From: Vishniacozyma victoriae
Taxonomy: Eukaryota > Basidiomycota > Tremellomycetes > Tremellales > Bulleribasidiaceae
DNA: 64,000 nucleotides
Direction: 5' to 3'
Assembly: GCA_017654735.1 (NCBI GenBank)
Contig: JADPYG010000088.1
Location: 868,001 to 932,000, forward strand
Shown: one piece after another, positions 46,548 to 56,960 of the stretch
Numbering within the stretch: the first letter of the stretch is position 1
How the letters are laid out: each line of letters starts with the position of its first letter
Made by a program: the position numbers and the translations under genes
The notes under the pieces: generated by a model
Database searches by the model: none
Told to the model about the DNA's origin: nothing
What the model saw: only the letters and a program-made list of their open reading frames with translations

Positions 46548-47572
46548 TCAGCATATCCTCAAGTCGGAGTGAGAGGGACTTGCCAGCTTTTCCAGAATCC
46601 AATTACCCTTGCCCTCTTCTTCTTCCCATCCATACCCCTCGTCCCGCTTGGCCTGCGTGGCTCCACTGCCAGGAGCCTTGAGCACAGAAGAAGTTTGCAT
46701 CCTAATAGGAGTTCCAATCTGCCTCTCATTCGTCCTTCTCGCCACCTCATGACTCCTGAAATCAGGAGGAGGCGCAGCTGAAGGAATCCCAACATCCCCA
46801 ACCCTAACTCCTAGGATATATCGCCCTGCAACCACTTCTCCGTGTTTCCTCAACGCGTAGGCTGCTGAGACTGGATCTTCGTATTCGAGGATATACCATT
46901 GACAAGCTTCTGGGCCTGAGCGGAAGGAGCGGATGGGACCGAGGGATTCGAATAGGTTACGAAGTTGATCGATCATTTCTAGGGGTGGGCCAAAGATGAG
47001 GAGGGTGGTGTTTTCGGGTGTGTGGGTCAAGGTGGATGGTCGGATTATGCTTCTGGTCAGCTTATGCGAGATACTCTGCTTTGGAAAGCTCACTCTTGAA
47101 GAGGTTGTGATGGGACAGCACGGGTGGGAGTATCGGTACTATCCCTCAAACTAGTCGTAGGTGGCATGTCTTCATCAACCATATTGACCTGTCTCATCCT
47201 CGAAGCCCGAGGCGAGCTAATATCAGCTCACATCATCCTAGTTTCAACAAACCTAGCATCCCCAAACCGAGTATTAGGGCTCCGTCGGGCAGACATTCCA
47301 GGCGGACTAAATCCTCCCGGGCTCCCAGGCCCAGCTCCACTTGAGCTACTCATTCCTAATCCGTTGCCCGGGGTGGCGCTACTTCCTCCAAGGAGTTTAC
47401 CAGCGGTTGAAGCCGAGAAGGATGGGAGGAATTTCACTCCGTCTGCCATTTTCGCATCTTCATCGTCTAGTGCATCGTTGAATCGATTGTTTTGATTGCT
47501 TGATCGACCTAGACTGTTTTGACGGAGAGGTGTGGATGGGCTGGCGGAGTTTCCCCACCAATCGTTGGACAT
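46548..47572 (-). CDS. Nup35/Nup53-type nucleoporin (MPPN RRM)
   Basis: Inner-ring nuclear pore protein family (vertebrate Nup35/Nup53, yeast Nup53/Nup59). It starts at ATG 47572 (MSNDWWGNSASPSTPLRQ). The N-terminal half is disordered and Gly/Ser/Pro-rich, with FLPSFSAS and SARRSPNTRFGDARFV, typical of the Nup35 N-terminus. The MPPN-type atypical RRM is HTPENTTLLIFGPPLEMIDQ, LRNLFESLGPIRSFRSGPEA, CQWYILEYEDPVSAAYALRK, VVAGRYILGVRVGD. The C-terminus is short and ends ASPSHSDLRIC; the membrane-binding amphipathic helix of some homologues may lie in NWILEKLAS. Three exons, about 310 residues, in the family range. Confidence 0.87.
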
Positions 47573-48083
47573 GTTTGAATGATTGTACGGAGCGAGTGCA
47601 TCCACATCCACTGTGTTACTTGTGCATCTCAACCTTGAATGATAGAAGCTTATGTAAGCAAGTTGGAGGCGTATCGGATAGATCCGACGGCAATATGAAT
47701 CTGTTTCTCTCTAACCCCGTTGAAGTGAGTAGTCAGTTTAAAAAACAAAGAAAATGGCGAAGGAAAACTATCTCGCGATCAGTTGATTCGATCTGGCCCA
47801 AATTCTGACAGAATGGTCTCCGTGAATGCACATGACCAGGGCATAAACAATTAGACTCCTCTGAAATGATTTGACCCTTTTAGACCACTTTGCGTAAATG
47901 TACTATATCGCATCAGGACTGGGAGCACTTGGAAGCATCCGAGGATGTGGTACATGACGTGGCATTCGTGACACGAGGGATGAAAACACTATACATTACC
48001 CCCTCTTAAGACCCGGGAGCTAGAAACTCCCCTTCCTTCTCCACAAGCATACCCCTATATACATCTGTAATTACATATACATC
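47573..48083. other. Divergent promoter region of the nucleoporin and NAC alpha
   Basis: 511 bases. The right end (48,000-48,083) is CCCCTCTTAAG, CCCCTTCC and TATATAC-rich and fits a strong promoter for the NAC gene, with CCCCT matching the STRE core. Nothing coding. Confidence 0.55.
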
Positions 48084-48791
48084 ATGTCTATCGAGAACCT
48101 CACCATCAACGATGAAGAGCCATCCGGCACCAACGTCGAGATCTACTCCAAGCCCGAGAAGCGAGCCAGGAAGATGCTCGAAGGACTCGGTATGTCGCTT
48201 ACACAGAAAGAGGGAGTTCTAAGAACTACACTAACGGTATTCAGGCTTGAAGAAGGTCGCAGGTATCCAGCGAGTTACTATCCGAAGGGCCAAGAACGTC
48301 CTTCTCGTCGTCGCCAACCCAGAGGTCTACAAGTCCCCTGGATCCGACACCTACATTGTTTTCGGTGAACCCACTACCGAAGACCCCAACTCGGCTGCTC
48401 AGCTCTCTGCCCAGGCCCAGCTCGCTGCTAGCAGCTCAGCCGCCCAGAAGGCCCACGCTGCCGGTGGATTCAAGGACGGTGTCCCCAAGAGTCTCGAGGA
48501 CTTGATGGAGGGTGGTGATGAGTGAGTATTACGTGATTGGAACGTGAAGTGGAAATTGATTAGTAGCGCACCCGAACTCGAGGGATCCGACGACAAGAAG
48601 GCTTCTTCCGGAGGTGATGGAAAGGTTGAGGAGGACGACGTCAAGCTCGTCGTAGCCCAGACTGGATGTACCGAGGAGAAGGCAAGGGAGGCTTTGAAGG
48701 AGGAGAAGGGTGACTTGATCAATGCTAGTAAGTGATGTTGCGTTCTGGTATGGTCTTGTACTGATCTTCAGTCATGCGAGTCAATGCTTAA
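48084..48791 (+). CDS. EGD2: Nascent polypeptide-associated complex subunit alpha
   Basis: NAC alpha pairs with NAC beta at the ribosome exit tunnel and screens nascent chains. It starts at ATG 48084 ([17 protein letters not shown]). The NAC domain is [56 protein letters not shown]. An Ala/Gln/Ser linker follows, then the UBA domain [20 protein letters not shown] with the ending GDLINAIMRVNA after the last intron (TAA 48789-48791). Four exons. Codon choice is strongly biased to C-ending codons (GAC, AAG, CTC, GCC), as expected of a highly expressed gene. Confidence 0.97.
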
Positions 48792-49372
48792 GGTTGCTAG
48801 AGTGCCATTTGCCTATGCCTATATTGAAAAGAATGCAGCCATTCCATTCCCTTCCAACTTACTGAAAGCCGAAAGGATTCGGCGTGCTTGGACAAATAGC
48901 TCGTGAGCAGTGGAAGAAGATTGTTGGATTATTGTAGAGGTAAGGAGGGATTGAGCGGGCATAAGTCGTGTCTAGAGCTTGCACCGCCCAGTTCGAGGTG
49001 CACACGCCTCGTCAATCTGTACTTGAGTGTATCATGGAGCTCAAGCCACCGGCCATCTCAGTGCGGTGGTCTATCCCCTTTCAAGGCTTCTTATCCGCCT
49101 CACTGTCCCCACGTAGATGATCTCCGGTCCGGAATCGTGGACTGCACGTTCAAACGGCTCATTTACCCAACTTGGCATTACGTGATTGGTCAAAGGACAT
49201 ATCCCCCACCTCCGATCTGACCGCATCAGAAGGCTAATTCAACCCTTGTACACCCCACAGATCGCCGAATTGCCACACCAATATGCAGATCATTCATCAA
49301 CGGGCGCTCATCATTCCCATTACCGTGTAAGCATGATGGGTAGAAAGGCAGCAGGAGCAATGTAGCCTAGGG

Positions 49373-49388
49373 CGGGGGATCACCCCCG
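49373..49388. promoter_or_regulatory. Perfect GC-rich inverted repeat
   Basis: CGGGGG and CCCCCG separated by ATCA. CCCCC/GGGGG cores can bind C2H2 zinc-finger regulators such as Msn2/4 or Mig1-type proteins. It sits about 380 bp before the ATG at 49765. Confidence 0.35.
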
Positions 49389-49646
49389 AAGCGTCCGGTT
49401 GAGATTGGGAATAAAGTTAAATTGCCTGTCACCCATCAATCCCCTTCTCCTTTCCCCTTTCCTCCGTTGATCTTGGTATTTAGCTCCAGCGCCGTATCGT
49501 TCGGAAAATATACAGGACCCCAACACAGGTTAGATAACGGTGGCCAATGTGTGACACCCTCCGCTCCGTTCGGAAAAGGTGAGTAAGAGGGTATAGGGAG
49601 TACTCCTACTCGTACTAATCAATACCAAGGCAGTGCGTCGTCAAGA

Positions 49647-49654
49647 TATATATA
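49647..49654 (+). promoter_or_regulatory. Candidate TATA box
   Basis: TATATATA, 111 bp before the ATG at 49765. It is followed by CACTCACTCACTCGCC and a CAACTCAACTTACTCAAC leader. Confidence 0.45.
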
Positions 49655-49764
49655 CTGATCTAAATCGTCTCTTCTGAACTCACTCACTCACTCGCCTCTC
49701 ATCTTCACAATCTACTTTACTATTCAACTCAACTTACTCAACTCAATACCAACCACTATCAACA

Positions 49765-50297
49765 ATGTCCCGTCCTACTCTCAAAGCTTTCACTCCTCTC
49801 GCTGCTGCCGCTCTCGCTACTCTACCCGTCGAGCGAGCTGTCCAAGGTAGTCGATCATACTCCTTCTCCTCATCTACTTCATCGGCCTACTCTCGAGCCC
49901 CAGAGGACTTAGTTGACCGATTGGCTTGTCATCAGGTATGTCTCTTCCTCTCGAGTGGATCTAAATTGATAGTAGGCTTCTACTATCTTCCAATTGTGGT
50001 CGGCCGGAAACGTGAGGATCCAGAAGCTCGACCTCACTATCCCATCTGTCGATGCTATCGAGCTAGTCGACGCCCTTCGTATGGACAGTCGAGTAAGTTC
50101 TATTGATTACTTGTTGAGTACTACTGACAAGTAGTTTGAGATTACCGACATCACCTACCTCGCCGAGGATGACCGCGATGATTGGAAGGTAAGCCTAACC
50201 TCCTCATGTGTAGATATGGACTGATGAGCAGGTCTGTTTCCGAAGGACTGATATCGCTACCCCTCCCATGTCCCCCGCCATGTCCGATTCCGAGTGA
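49765..50297 (+). CDS. Small protein of unknown function, possibly mitochondrial
   Basis: Four exons starting at ATG 49765 give about 120 residues: MSRPTLKAFTPLAAAALATL, SRSYSFSSSTSSAYSRAPED, LVDRLACHQ, then ASTIFQLWSAGNVRIQKLDL, TIPSVDAIELVDALRMDSR, FEITDITYLAEDDRDDWK, VCFRRTDIATPPMSPAMSDS. The N-terminus is rich in Arg, Ser and Ala without acidic residues up to about residue 43, the profile of a mitochondrial presequence (inference). The rest is a small alpha/beta-looking globular part. A TATA box, an A/C-rich leader and C-biased codons suggest strong expression. I do not recognise the family. Confidence 0.72.
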
Positions 50298-50719
50298 TCA
50301 GATCTTAGAGCCTAATCTCTCGTATGATCTCAGTAGATAGTTTGATCTGTTTCTTTTGGTAACTTGTAGTTTCTCGGTTTCCTTCTGGGTCGTTATAAAT
50401 GGGTTGTCTTATGCATTACTTCTGTTACTCTGGACAGTGAGATTTTGAGTGGAATAATTCGAGACTAGAATGGATTCTGTTCGTTGTGATGATAAGCTAT
50501 GTACCTAAAGAAGAAAGTGTCGGGGTGGCTTGAGTGGAGGAAATAGTTGTCATTAACTCATACGAAAGAGTAGGACGGACGACTTAGATCTGTAAGTATG
50601 ATTCCACCACACTGAGCATGTATTTGGGTTGCGCTGAATGGACGGGGAGCTGTGTTGTGTAAGGTCCCATACATGAGTACATCAATTTCGTACTGAAATT
50701 TGCCTGCTTGCGCATACTT
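50298..50719. other. Convergent 3' intergenic region
   Basis: 422 bases between the unknown small protein and PEX12 stops. Nothing recognisable. Confidence 0.55.
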
Positions 50720-52059
50720 TTACAACAAGACTCGTCTCAAGTCACTTCGACTGACTGGTACCCCAGTGATCGGGCACTTTCCCTTACCATCCCCACCCTC
50801 TTCCTCCTCATCTCCCTGTATAGCATCCCATCCGCATCGCCAACACACCACCCATCCACTTTCCAAAATAGCAGGGTTCTGCCATTTCCGTCTACACAGC
50901 GGACATTTCCCAAAATCCACTTTTCCTATCGTGTAATTCTCCTCATCCTCAGCAGGGACGGGTGGGTAGATATCGGCCCCTGGTAGTATCTGTAGTGGTT
51001 TGGGAGGTGGAATGAGGTTATGATTTGTCGTTGAGGTTTGTGGGACGGGCAGCGATCGAGGTGAGGATGGGGAGTACCACCATTGAGATACCTTCAGTAG
51101 GAGCAGTAGAGGCGGTAGTAGCGGTGGTAGTCTAGACAAGAATGATGAATTTGATGTCGGCTGAGATTCAGCATTGCCTGGATGAGCACTCACGATATCG
51201 TTTGGTCCTTTTCTTTCTATTCTGAGACCAAGCCATGTATGCCATGGTCTGTAGCTATCGGTCTTATCGAATAGGTATGCGATGTCGTAGCTTAGAAGCG
51301 AAAGGTCCAGCCCTAGATTGATGTATGGGTATGCACGCTTGTATGTGCGTTGTGTCTGACGTTCAATACTATCCCACTACATTCACAAGTAAACTCACCG
51401 TGGTTTCGGGGGATGCGCTGTCATCCTCGTTTCGCAAAGTCTCAAAGTACTGCTGGGCTTTGGTTCGGATATAAGGTAATCCCACCAAGAACACCAGTAA
51501 TCCCCATTGCTGCTTCCTATTCAGACGGCCATTACGACGAGGCTCAATGGTATTTAGGCGAGGCGTTGGTAAACCACCGGCCTGCACGTGGTGAAGCTGG
51601 TAGAAGTGTTCCGACACAGAGGCATCTGATTGTCAGCTGGGAACTGTTTTGAGACCAGTCCACTGACTGTGCTTCTTCAAGTGGTATCGCTCGAGAAGTA
51701 GCAAAAGGATGGCATAGACCTCGTTGTGACGGTGGAGGATTTGGATAAGGTGCTGGGGATATCGTTGGGCGAAGTACTGATGAATTAGCATGGACCTCCA
51801 TCAGAGACCAGTGTCAGAATACTCCATAACACGAGGCCCAAATTCCTACCGCCCGCTGATCACGATCCAGACGCCCCCCCTCCCGCCCTTCCACCTTCTC
51901 CCGGCAAGTTTCCCACCCCACCTACTGAAACTGAAAACTGAAGCCTGCAGTTTGACTTACCGAAAGGACGTAGCGGACCACGGGGTGAAAGAGGTCTCGG
52001 AGCTGCTCTTCGGCCAGCAATTCGAACAGTGAAGGCCTGTTTGGACTGGGTTGGCCCAT
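50720..52059 (-). CDS. PEX12: Peroxin-12, RING subunit of the peroxisomal ubiquitin ligase
   Basis: With Pex2 and Pex10, Pex12 forms the membrane ubiquitin-ligase channel that recycles Pex5. It starts at ATG 52059 (MGQPSPNRPSLFELLAEEQL); an in-frame TAA just upstream rules out an earlier start. The Pex2/Pex12 region is RDLFHPVVRYVLS, then after an intron YFAQRYPQHLIQILHRHNEV, YAILLLLLERYHLKKHS, then RKQQWGLLVFLVGLPYIRTK. Hydrophobic helix LPPLLPPLLLLLKVSQWWYS. The C-terminal RING has CPLC, CWRC and CPITG, five cysteines, in line with the single-zinc RING reported for Pex12. It ends SRSDLRRVLL. Five exons, about 350 residues. It lies about 5 kb from a peroxisomal-type Lon gene. Confidence 0.92.
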
Positions 52060-52208
52060 TTGAAGAGCTTACAAGGGCCTGAGCCGGGTAATGAGTGCAC
52101 AAGAGTAACCTAAGACGCGGCTCACCTCCACCCGAATAAGTTGGGCCAAAAGATCGCACATCCTGAAAATAGTGGTTCATATATGCTACACACACTGACA
52201 AACATCAA

Positions 52209-52294
52209 GCCTTCTTAGCACAGTGGTAGTGCGCGACACTAGTAGCTCTAACAAGCACATGTCGAGGTCAGCTGTTCGATCCAGCTAGAAGGCA
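52209..52294 (+). tRNA. tRNA-Thr(AGU) with a 14-nt intron
   Basis: A full cloverleaf can be drawn: acceptor GCCTTCT (52209-52215) with AGAAGGC (52287-52293) and discriminator A; D arm GCAC/GTGC (52218-52232); anticodon stem CGACA (52234-52238) with TGTCG (52260-52264); T arm AGCTG/CAGCT around TTCGATC. The anticodon loop is CT-AGT-A, giving anticodon AGU (Thr), with a 14-nt intron (52245-52258) at the standard site one base 3' of the anticodon. It sits alone between PEX12 and the PhyH-like gene. CCA is not encoded. A run of T follows at 52315. Confidence 0.93.
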
Positions 52295-52486
52295 ATCAGA
52301 TGAGTCATCACCTCTTTTTGGTGATTTTCGAAGGTGCTTCTTCTTTTTCTGTTCCTAACTTTTTTGATCCCGCTTCCGGGTAATATCCTTGGCGCGCCGG
52401 TTGATCCGATAATTGGACGGCGACCTGACCGAGACCGAAGGCTCTACCCCTTCTAACTCTAATGGACCATATGCTACCACTCGACC

Positions 52487-52494
52487 TATATAAG
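52487..52494 (+). promoter_or_regulatory. Candidate TATA box of the PhyH-like gene
   Basis: TATATAAG in GACCTATATAAGCACC, 71 bp before the ATG at 52558, a near-consensus TATA box. Confidence 0.5.
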
Positions 52495-52557
52495 CACCTG
52501 GTCGTACAATGGATGTAAGTAACCAGCCACACTCGTCCAAGACAAACTTGACTCATA

Positions 52558-53540
52558 ATGACATTCAAGATCTTTACTCAAGCCGAGCTAGACGAAATCG
52601 TCCACAATGTAAGTGACCTGTAAAGTAAGGGGCTGAACAATAGTACCACACTGAAGGATTCGCCATTGTTCCATCCCTCATTCCCGATGACCTATTCGAG
52701 CCCCTCAAGGAGGCTGCTGATAGAGCTACCGACAAGTCTCGAGCCGGAGAATGGACCCAAGTAAGGATGGTTGGGAAACAGTTCCCACCCTGGACCGAGG
52801 GAGATGATGTATGGGGAGTACAGAATATCATGAGCCCTGAACTCGGGGAAGAGGTGTTCAAGAAATGGTATGGGAGTGAGGCTATGTTGCAAGTCAGCCA
52901 GGCTTTGATGGAGTGTCAAAGGGAGGATATGCAGTTTGGTAAGTTTCACAGACGGGGTAGGGCTGATGATAGAACTATTCAATCTACTTGTCAACCCGCT
53001 CAAGAAGGATTATGCGTTATCATGGCACCGAGACGATGTCAAAGCGTCTGCCACCCCGGAGGAAGAGGAGGCGGCACTCAAGATCAAACATGATGCTATT
53101 CAATGGAATGCTGCGCTATACGACGACGAGTGTCTGTCTGCAGTACCCAGGTCTCACAACCGGATCAGGACCCCTGAAGAGAGGGAAGCCAACATGAACG
53201 GAGGACCGATGCCTGGTGCAAAGATCGTAGGATTGAAGGCAGGAGAGACTGTTTTCTACAACAACAACATCTGTAAGTGACGCTTACAAAGTAAAGGCTG
53301 AGAGTAGTGCATGTCGGTAAATACAATTTATCTGTCAAACGAAGAACTCTACATGGTAGTTACGGAGCTCCCCGAAATGGAGATACTAGCAGAGCAAGGG
53401 TCATTCTACAGCACAAACTAGCTTATACCAAGGATCCCGAGTTTGTTGATAGTCTACCAGAAAGTTTGAAGCCGATGGTTAAGAAGTTGAATAATTTACA
53501 AGATGGTGCTGGAGAGGTTGGGTATTCGCAGGATGATTAG
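52558..53540 (+). CDS. Phytanoyl-CoA dioxygenase (PhyH) family enzyme
   Basis: 2-oxoglutarate/Fe(II) oxygenase. It starts at ATG 52558 (MTFKIFTQAELDEIVHN). Four exons join to YHTEGFAIVPSLIPDDLFEP, WGVQNIMSPELGEEVFKKW, then ELFNLLVNPLKKDYALSWH with iron ligands His and Asp in SWHRDD, then AALYDDECLSAVPRSHNR, GETVFYNNNILHVGKYN (second iron His) and the likely 2-oxoglutarate Arg in TSRARVILQHK. About 300 residues. The C-terminus is YSQDD, so there is no PTS1, and I see no clear PTS2 at the N-terminus; peroxisomal placement is not supported by the sequence. The substrate is unknown; many fungal members act on secondary metabolites rather than phytanoyl-CoA. Confidence 0.88.
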
Positions 53541-53590
53541 GTTGTTGTTTCGTAATGTATTGTCATGTTGTCGTCTCGTTCGTAACATCG

Positions 53591-54643
53591 TCATTGCTGC
53601 CTGAGCTTGTCGGTGATCAGATCATCAAGGACCTCTTCGATGTGTTTGACCAACTCGAAATGGTCCGCATCGTAGGTCTTTAATTCGCAATGAGGCAATC
53701 GATCCACAACGTATCGAATTTGATTGAGTGGAGCATTGATATCTTTTGTCCCATGCCAGACTTGTATCTTGTCGTAGGCGATCGTCGAAACGTCGAATCC
53801 CCATGATGAGAACAAGATGGCGGCTTCTTGCATTGTCGCTGCGGTACCTTGGTGGAATATCTCCTTGAAGGCTAGGGTGAGTTGTTCTCCTGGTCCAGGT
53901 CCGCCGGTTTCGTCCATCTTTGCTCGATCTTCTAACATTTGTCGATCAAACACCATCTGATGCTTATCCACAGCCTTCCCTTCTACCTTCTTCCCCTCCT
54001 CGGCCTTCTTTAGTTTCTTTATATCGTCTTGCCTGATGTGGTTGTCGATGTAGGCGATAACCCGATCGCGGCTGAATAACCAACAAATCGTCCCCGACAC
54101 CATTTTCGTAACCACATTCATCGTTCGAGGAGCATGTTTAACGGCCGAGGCGAAGAATTTGGTCGATGGCCTAATTTCATTCTTCAACCCCTTCCCCATC
54201 CCTTCATCCCCCTCAATTTCCCAAGGGCCAGCCGAAGCGAGCAGACCCACTGCCGATAGTCTACCAGGAATATCTTTGGCACAAGCAAGAGCATAAGGTC
54301 CACCACCTGATCCACCTAATATTGCGAATCTGTCCAATTCCAAGTGATCTGCTAAAGCTCGGATGTCGGAGGGGTAATGAACAAACTGGCGATTAGGTTG
54401 GAAAGTGGATCGTCCAAACCCAGGTCGGTCAGGTGCGATGAGTCGAATACCTTTCCGTTGGGCGATAGGGTCGAGGAACCATGCTTCGAGTCGACAACTC
54501 GGGAATCCGTGAAAGAACATCAAAGGGTAGCCGATGGGGTCGCCAAATTCGGCATAACTGAGTGTTCTGCCATCTGGGAGAGTACAGGATTGGGAGAGTG
54601 GTGACGGTTTAGGTAGGGACAGCATGGTACGAATGGACTTCAT
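53591..54643 (-). CDS. Alpha/beta hydrolase, single exon
   Basis: 350 residues without introns, a rarity in this window. It starts at ATG 54643 (MKSIRTMLSLPKPSPLSQ); a second ATG 18 nt downstream is possible. The fold is clear: LPDGRTLSYAEFGDPIGYPL, FFHGFPSCRLE (oxyanion HG), IRLIAPDRPGFGRS, nucleophile Ser in ILGGSGGGPYALACA, a cap region with a Lys/Glu-rich insert (KKLKKAEEGKKVEGKAVDKH), acid Asp in VWHGTKDINAP, and His in YDADHFELV. The family includes epoxide hydrolases and esterases; without a halide/epoxide Asp nucleophile an esterase-type role is more likely. It faces the PhyH-like gene tail to tail with about 50 bp between stops. Confidence 0.87.
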   Translation of the reverse strand: MKSIRTMLSLPKPSPLSQSCTLPDGRTLSYAEFGDPIGYPLMFFHGFPSCRLEAWFLDPIAQRKGIRLIAPDRPGFGRSTFQPNRQFVHYPSDIRALADHLELDRFAILGGSGGGPYALACAKDIPGRLSAVGLLASAGPWEIEGDEGMGKGLKNEIRPSTKFFASAVKHAPRTMNVVTKMVSGTICWLFSRDRVIAYIDNHIRQDDIKKLKKAEEGKKVEGKAVDKHQMVFDRQMLEDRAKMDETGGPGPGEQLTLAFKEIFHQGTAATMQEAAILFSSWGFDVSTIAYDKIQVWHGTKDINAPLNQIRYVVDRLPHCELKTYDADHFELVKHIEEVLDDLITDKLRQQ

Positions 54644-54839
54644 GCTAGTTCAGTAATAGTGAGTTATGCATCGCTGTGTGCAATCAAGGGATAGGGAGGT
54701 TTCAGCAGTCTTCGGGCATTGTTCAAACCCGAAGAACTCCAGCTGGATACTAATTTATATAAGTTTACCTATAGGGAATCGCGAGATATGATATTTCATC
54801 TTTCTCGAAAAAACTGCATGAAATGCAAAGACTGTAGCA

Positions 54840-56695
54840 CTACAAGTCTGGTACAGGTCTCGGTGGGAACGCCCTTTCACACTCAGCCCTAACGATCAGC
54901 CCAGATCGATCTTAACCCACACTTACATCACCTGTAATAGAGTTGCCTCTGCTCCGGGTCGAGCAACGAAGATGACTCCGAACGGCGATCCATCCTTCTT
55001 GAACTTGAACGGAGCGGCGCACTGAGCTTCAGCGAGCTGTAAGCCTCGATCACGTACGATCGGAAGGCTCGCAAGTGTAGCCAGGACGGGGGCGTGGCCC
55101 GCCCAGGGATACATGATGGCGTCTAGTACCTGCGTATCCATCACATCTTTGAAATTGGATTTGAGCTGAGTGGCTACGGCTTCAGCTTCAGCCAGTTTAG
55201 CTGGTGAAGGTGGCCGCAAAGCTTCAACTAGCAACGACTGTCCCGGATGATCGGGATGAAAAGATTCGGACTTGGCTTTAGCAATGGTTCACCTGGGAGG
55301 AAAACGCCAATTGTAGGTGCCTACTGGATGTAGCGAGTGCCACTCGACAACGTCTCGGAGAGACCTCATCGGGCCATCAACACCCTTCAAGTACCCGTCC
55401 CAGGCATTGACCAATCCCTGATCCATCATTATATTCGCGTAGTCCGCCTCACCGGCCTGCATGTGCAGTGGGACTCGAACATCTTTGGCAGTGATGACCG
55501 AAATCAGGCAGTCTTGCGCCTGGCGAAAGAGATCCTCCTCCTCCGAGGTGATGTGACTGAGTCGCTCGCTGCTAACTCCAATTGAAACCTTGGGCTTCTC
55601 AGTAGACAGGCTTGACATGAAGCCTCCCTCTGGGATGAGTACATCGAGTAAACAAGCGACATCTCCGACGGTCTTGCCAAAAGGTCCTATGGTATCAAAC
55701 TGCGGACTGGACATCAGACGACGGCGGGAAACAGCAGGACAGGCGTTCGACAACGTACTTGATAGGTATGACTCCCTTGTTGCTAACTGATCCTGGGGTG
55801 GGCTTCATACCCCATATCCCATTGAAATTAGCCGGACACGTCTGTAGCGATCAACAGTGCCCCACGATGGTAGGGAGGAGACACTCACAATACTCCCCAT
55901 AGTCTCCTCACCAATCGTTGCGGCTGCCATTCCAGCAGCCAAGGCCACTGCACTGCCAGTGCTACTTCCGCCGGGATTCACGCCTACTCCAAATGTCGAC
56001 ACCACCTGCCCACCCAATGGGGACCAGCCGTCTGGGATCCCTGCCTGGTAGTAATTACCTAGAGCCGTCATATTGGTTTTACCGAGGACTACGACATGAG
56101 TCCAATGACAGCAACTGAAAGAAACGTACTGATCATTCCTGCGTCCAGCAATCTGTCGACTACCGGTGCGTTCTCGTAGGGGATAGAATCCGCTGCATGT
56201 AAGCTATGATCTCGTTGACTCGGCTTACCGAGAGCAGGCGTTCCACCAGTAGTTAGCAAGCCCAAACTCGGCCCAGTTCCAATCGATTCCCTGTCTTTAG
56301 CGGGACAATCACCCTTCATGGCGAATGGCACTTACTTTATCAAGACTGGAATGCCGTGCAGTAAGCCTTTTCGGCTCTGCTGCCTGGTGCTGTCTGCAAG
56401 TCGCGCCGCTGTTAGACCTGCTAGTCAGACGGGAACTCATACACCAAGACCCCTATACCTCACATTCTTTCTTATTCACCAATTGAGATACTGCTCGGAG
56501 ACCTTTGCCTTCTATGTTGTTGGCATTGATACGGTCTGCAGACCATCAGCTTGCGTTCATCTTCGAGAGCAAAAGACACTCACTGTGATATTCCTGCACT
56601 AGCTGCTCGCTGGTGAAGATTCCAGAGTCTAAAGACGAGACAATTGCCGAGAGGTCTGTCTGGAGGAGGTCGATCGGAAACATTTGCGAAGTCAT
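54840..56695 (-). CDS. Amidase-signature family enzyme
   Basis: Amidase of the Ser-cisSer-Lys type. It starts at ATG 56695 (MTSQMFPIDLLQTDLSAIVS). The catalytic Ser/Gly stretch is NPGGSSTGSAVALAAGMAAA, preceded by GKTNMTALGNYYQAGIPDGW, and followed by PANFNGIWGMKPTPGSVSNK and GPFGKTVGDVACLLDVLI. The N-terminal Lys motif lies in the exon with MPFAMKGDCP. An apparent in-frame TGA at about 55,288 is explained by a 54-nt intron with an AAG acceptor, joining SLHP to SESFHPDHPGQS, which matches the family spacing. A last intron joins LLQVM to AECERAFPPRPVPDL (TAG 54840-54842). The sequence lacks a signal peptide. Substrate unknown. A TATATAAAA lies about 52 bp upstream. Confidence 0.83.
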
Positions 56696-56744
56696 GGCTG
56701 GTAGGTGAGTGTACAGTCGATTAGTACACCCTTAGCTCCAGGTT

Positions 56745-56753
56745 TTTATATAT
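56745..56753 (-). promoter_or_regulatory. Candidate TATA box of the amidase
   Basis: TATATAAAA on the minus strand, about 50 bp before the amidase ATG at 56695. Confidence 0.4.
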
Positions 56754-56960
56754 CGATCGTTGTCCTCGCATTCCTTTGTACTTGTCGTGGTCCTCTTTGT
56801 CCTACTGCGCAAGGAAATATCCCTTTGTCTTAGATGCCAAAGGGGGCTCCATGGTTATCTGGTAGACGTGAAGCCGGCCGAATGAGTAGCCGGCGATCAC
56901 CGATGATGATCAGCATATCTACATCGACTGCTCTCTTCTTGTATCATCAACACATCTACC

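Larger units (their letters stand above)
48792..49764. other. Intergenic region between NAC alpha and the next gene
   Basis: 973 bases. It contains the CGGGGG-ATCA-CCCCCG hairpin at 49,373-49,388, two CGTTCGGAAAA copies (about 49,498 and 49,567) and a TATATATA at 49,647. The open frame at 48,903-49,220 matches nothing. No RNA gene recognised. Confidence 0.55.
52060..52557. other. Divergent intergenic region holding the tRNA gene
   Basis: 498 bases between PEX12 and the PhyH-like gene starts. It contains the tRNA-Thr and, on the plus strand, the TATATAAG of the PhyH-like gene. Nothing else seen. Confidence 0.6.

Noticed and set aside
55280..55295. In-frame TGA suggesting an amidase pseudogene
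   Set aside because: A 54-nt intron with AAG acceptor removes it and restores family spacing; the rest of the gene is intact.
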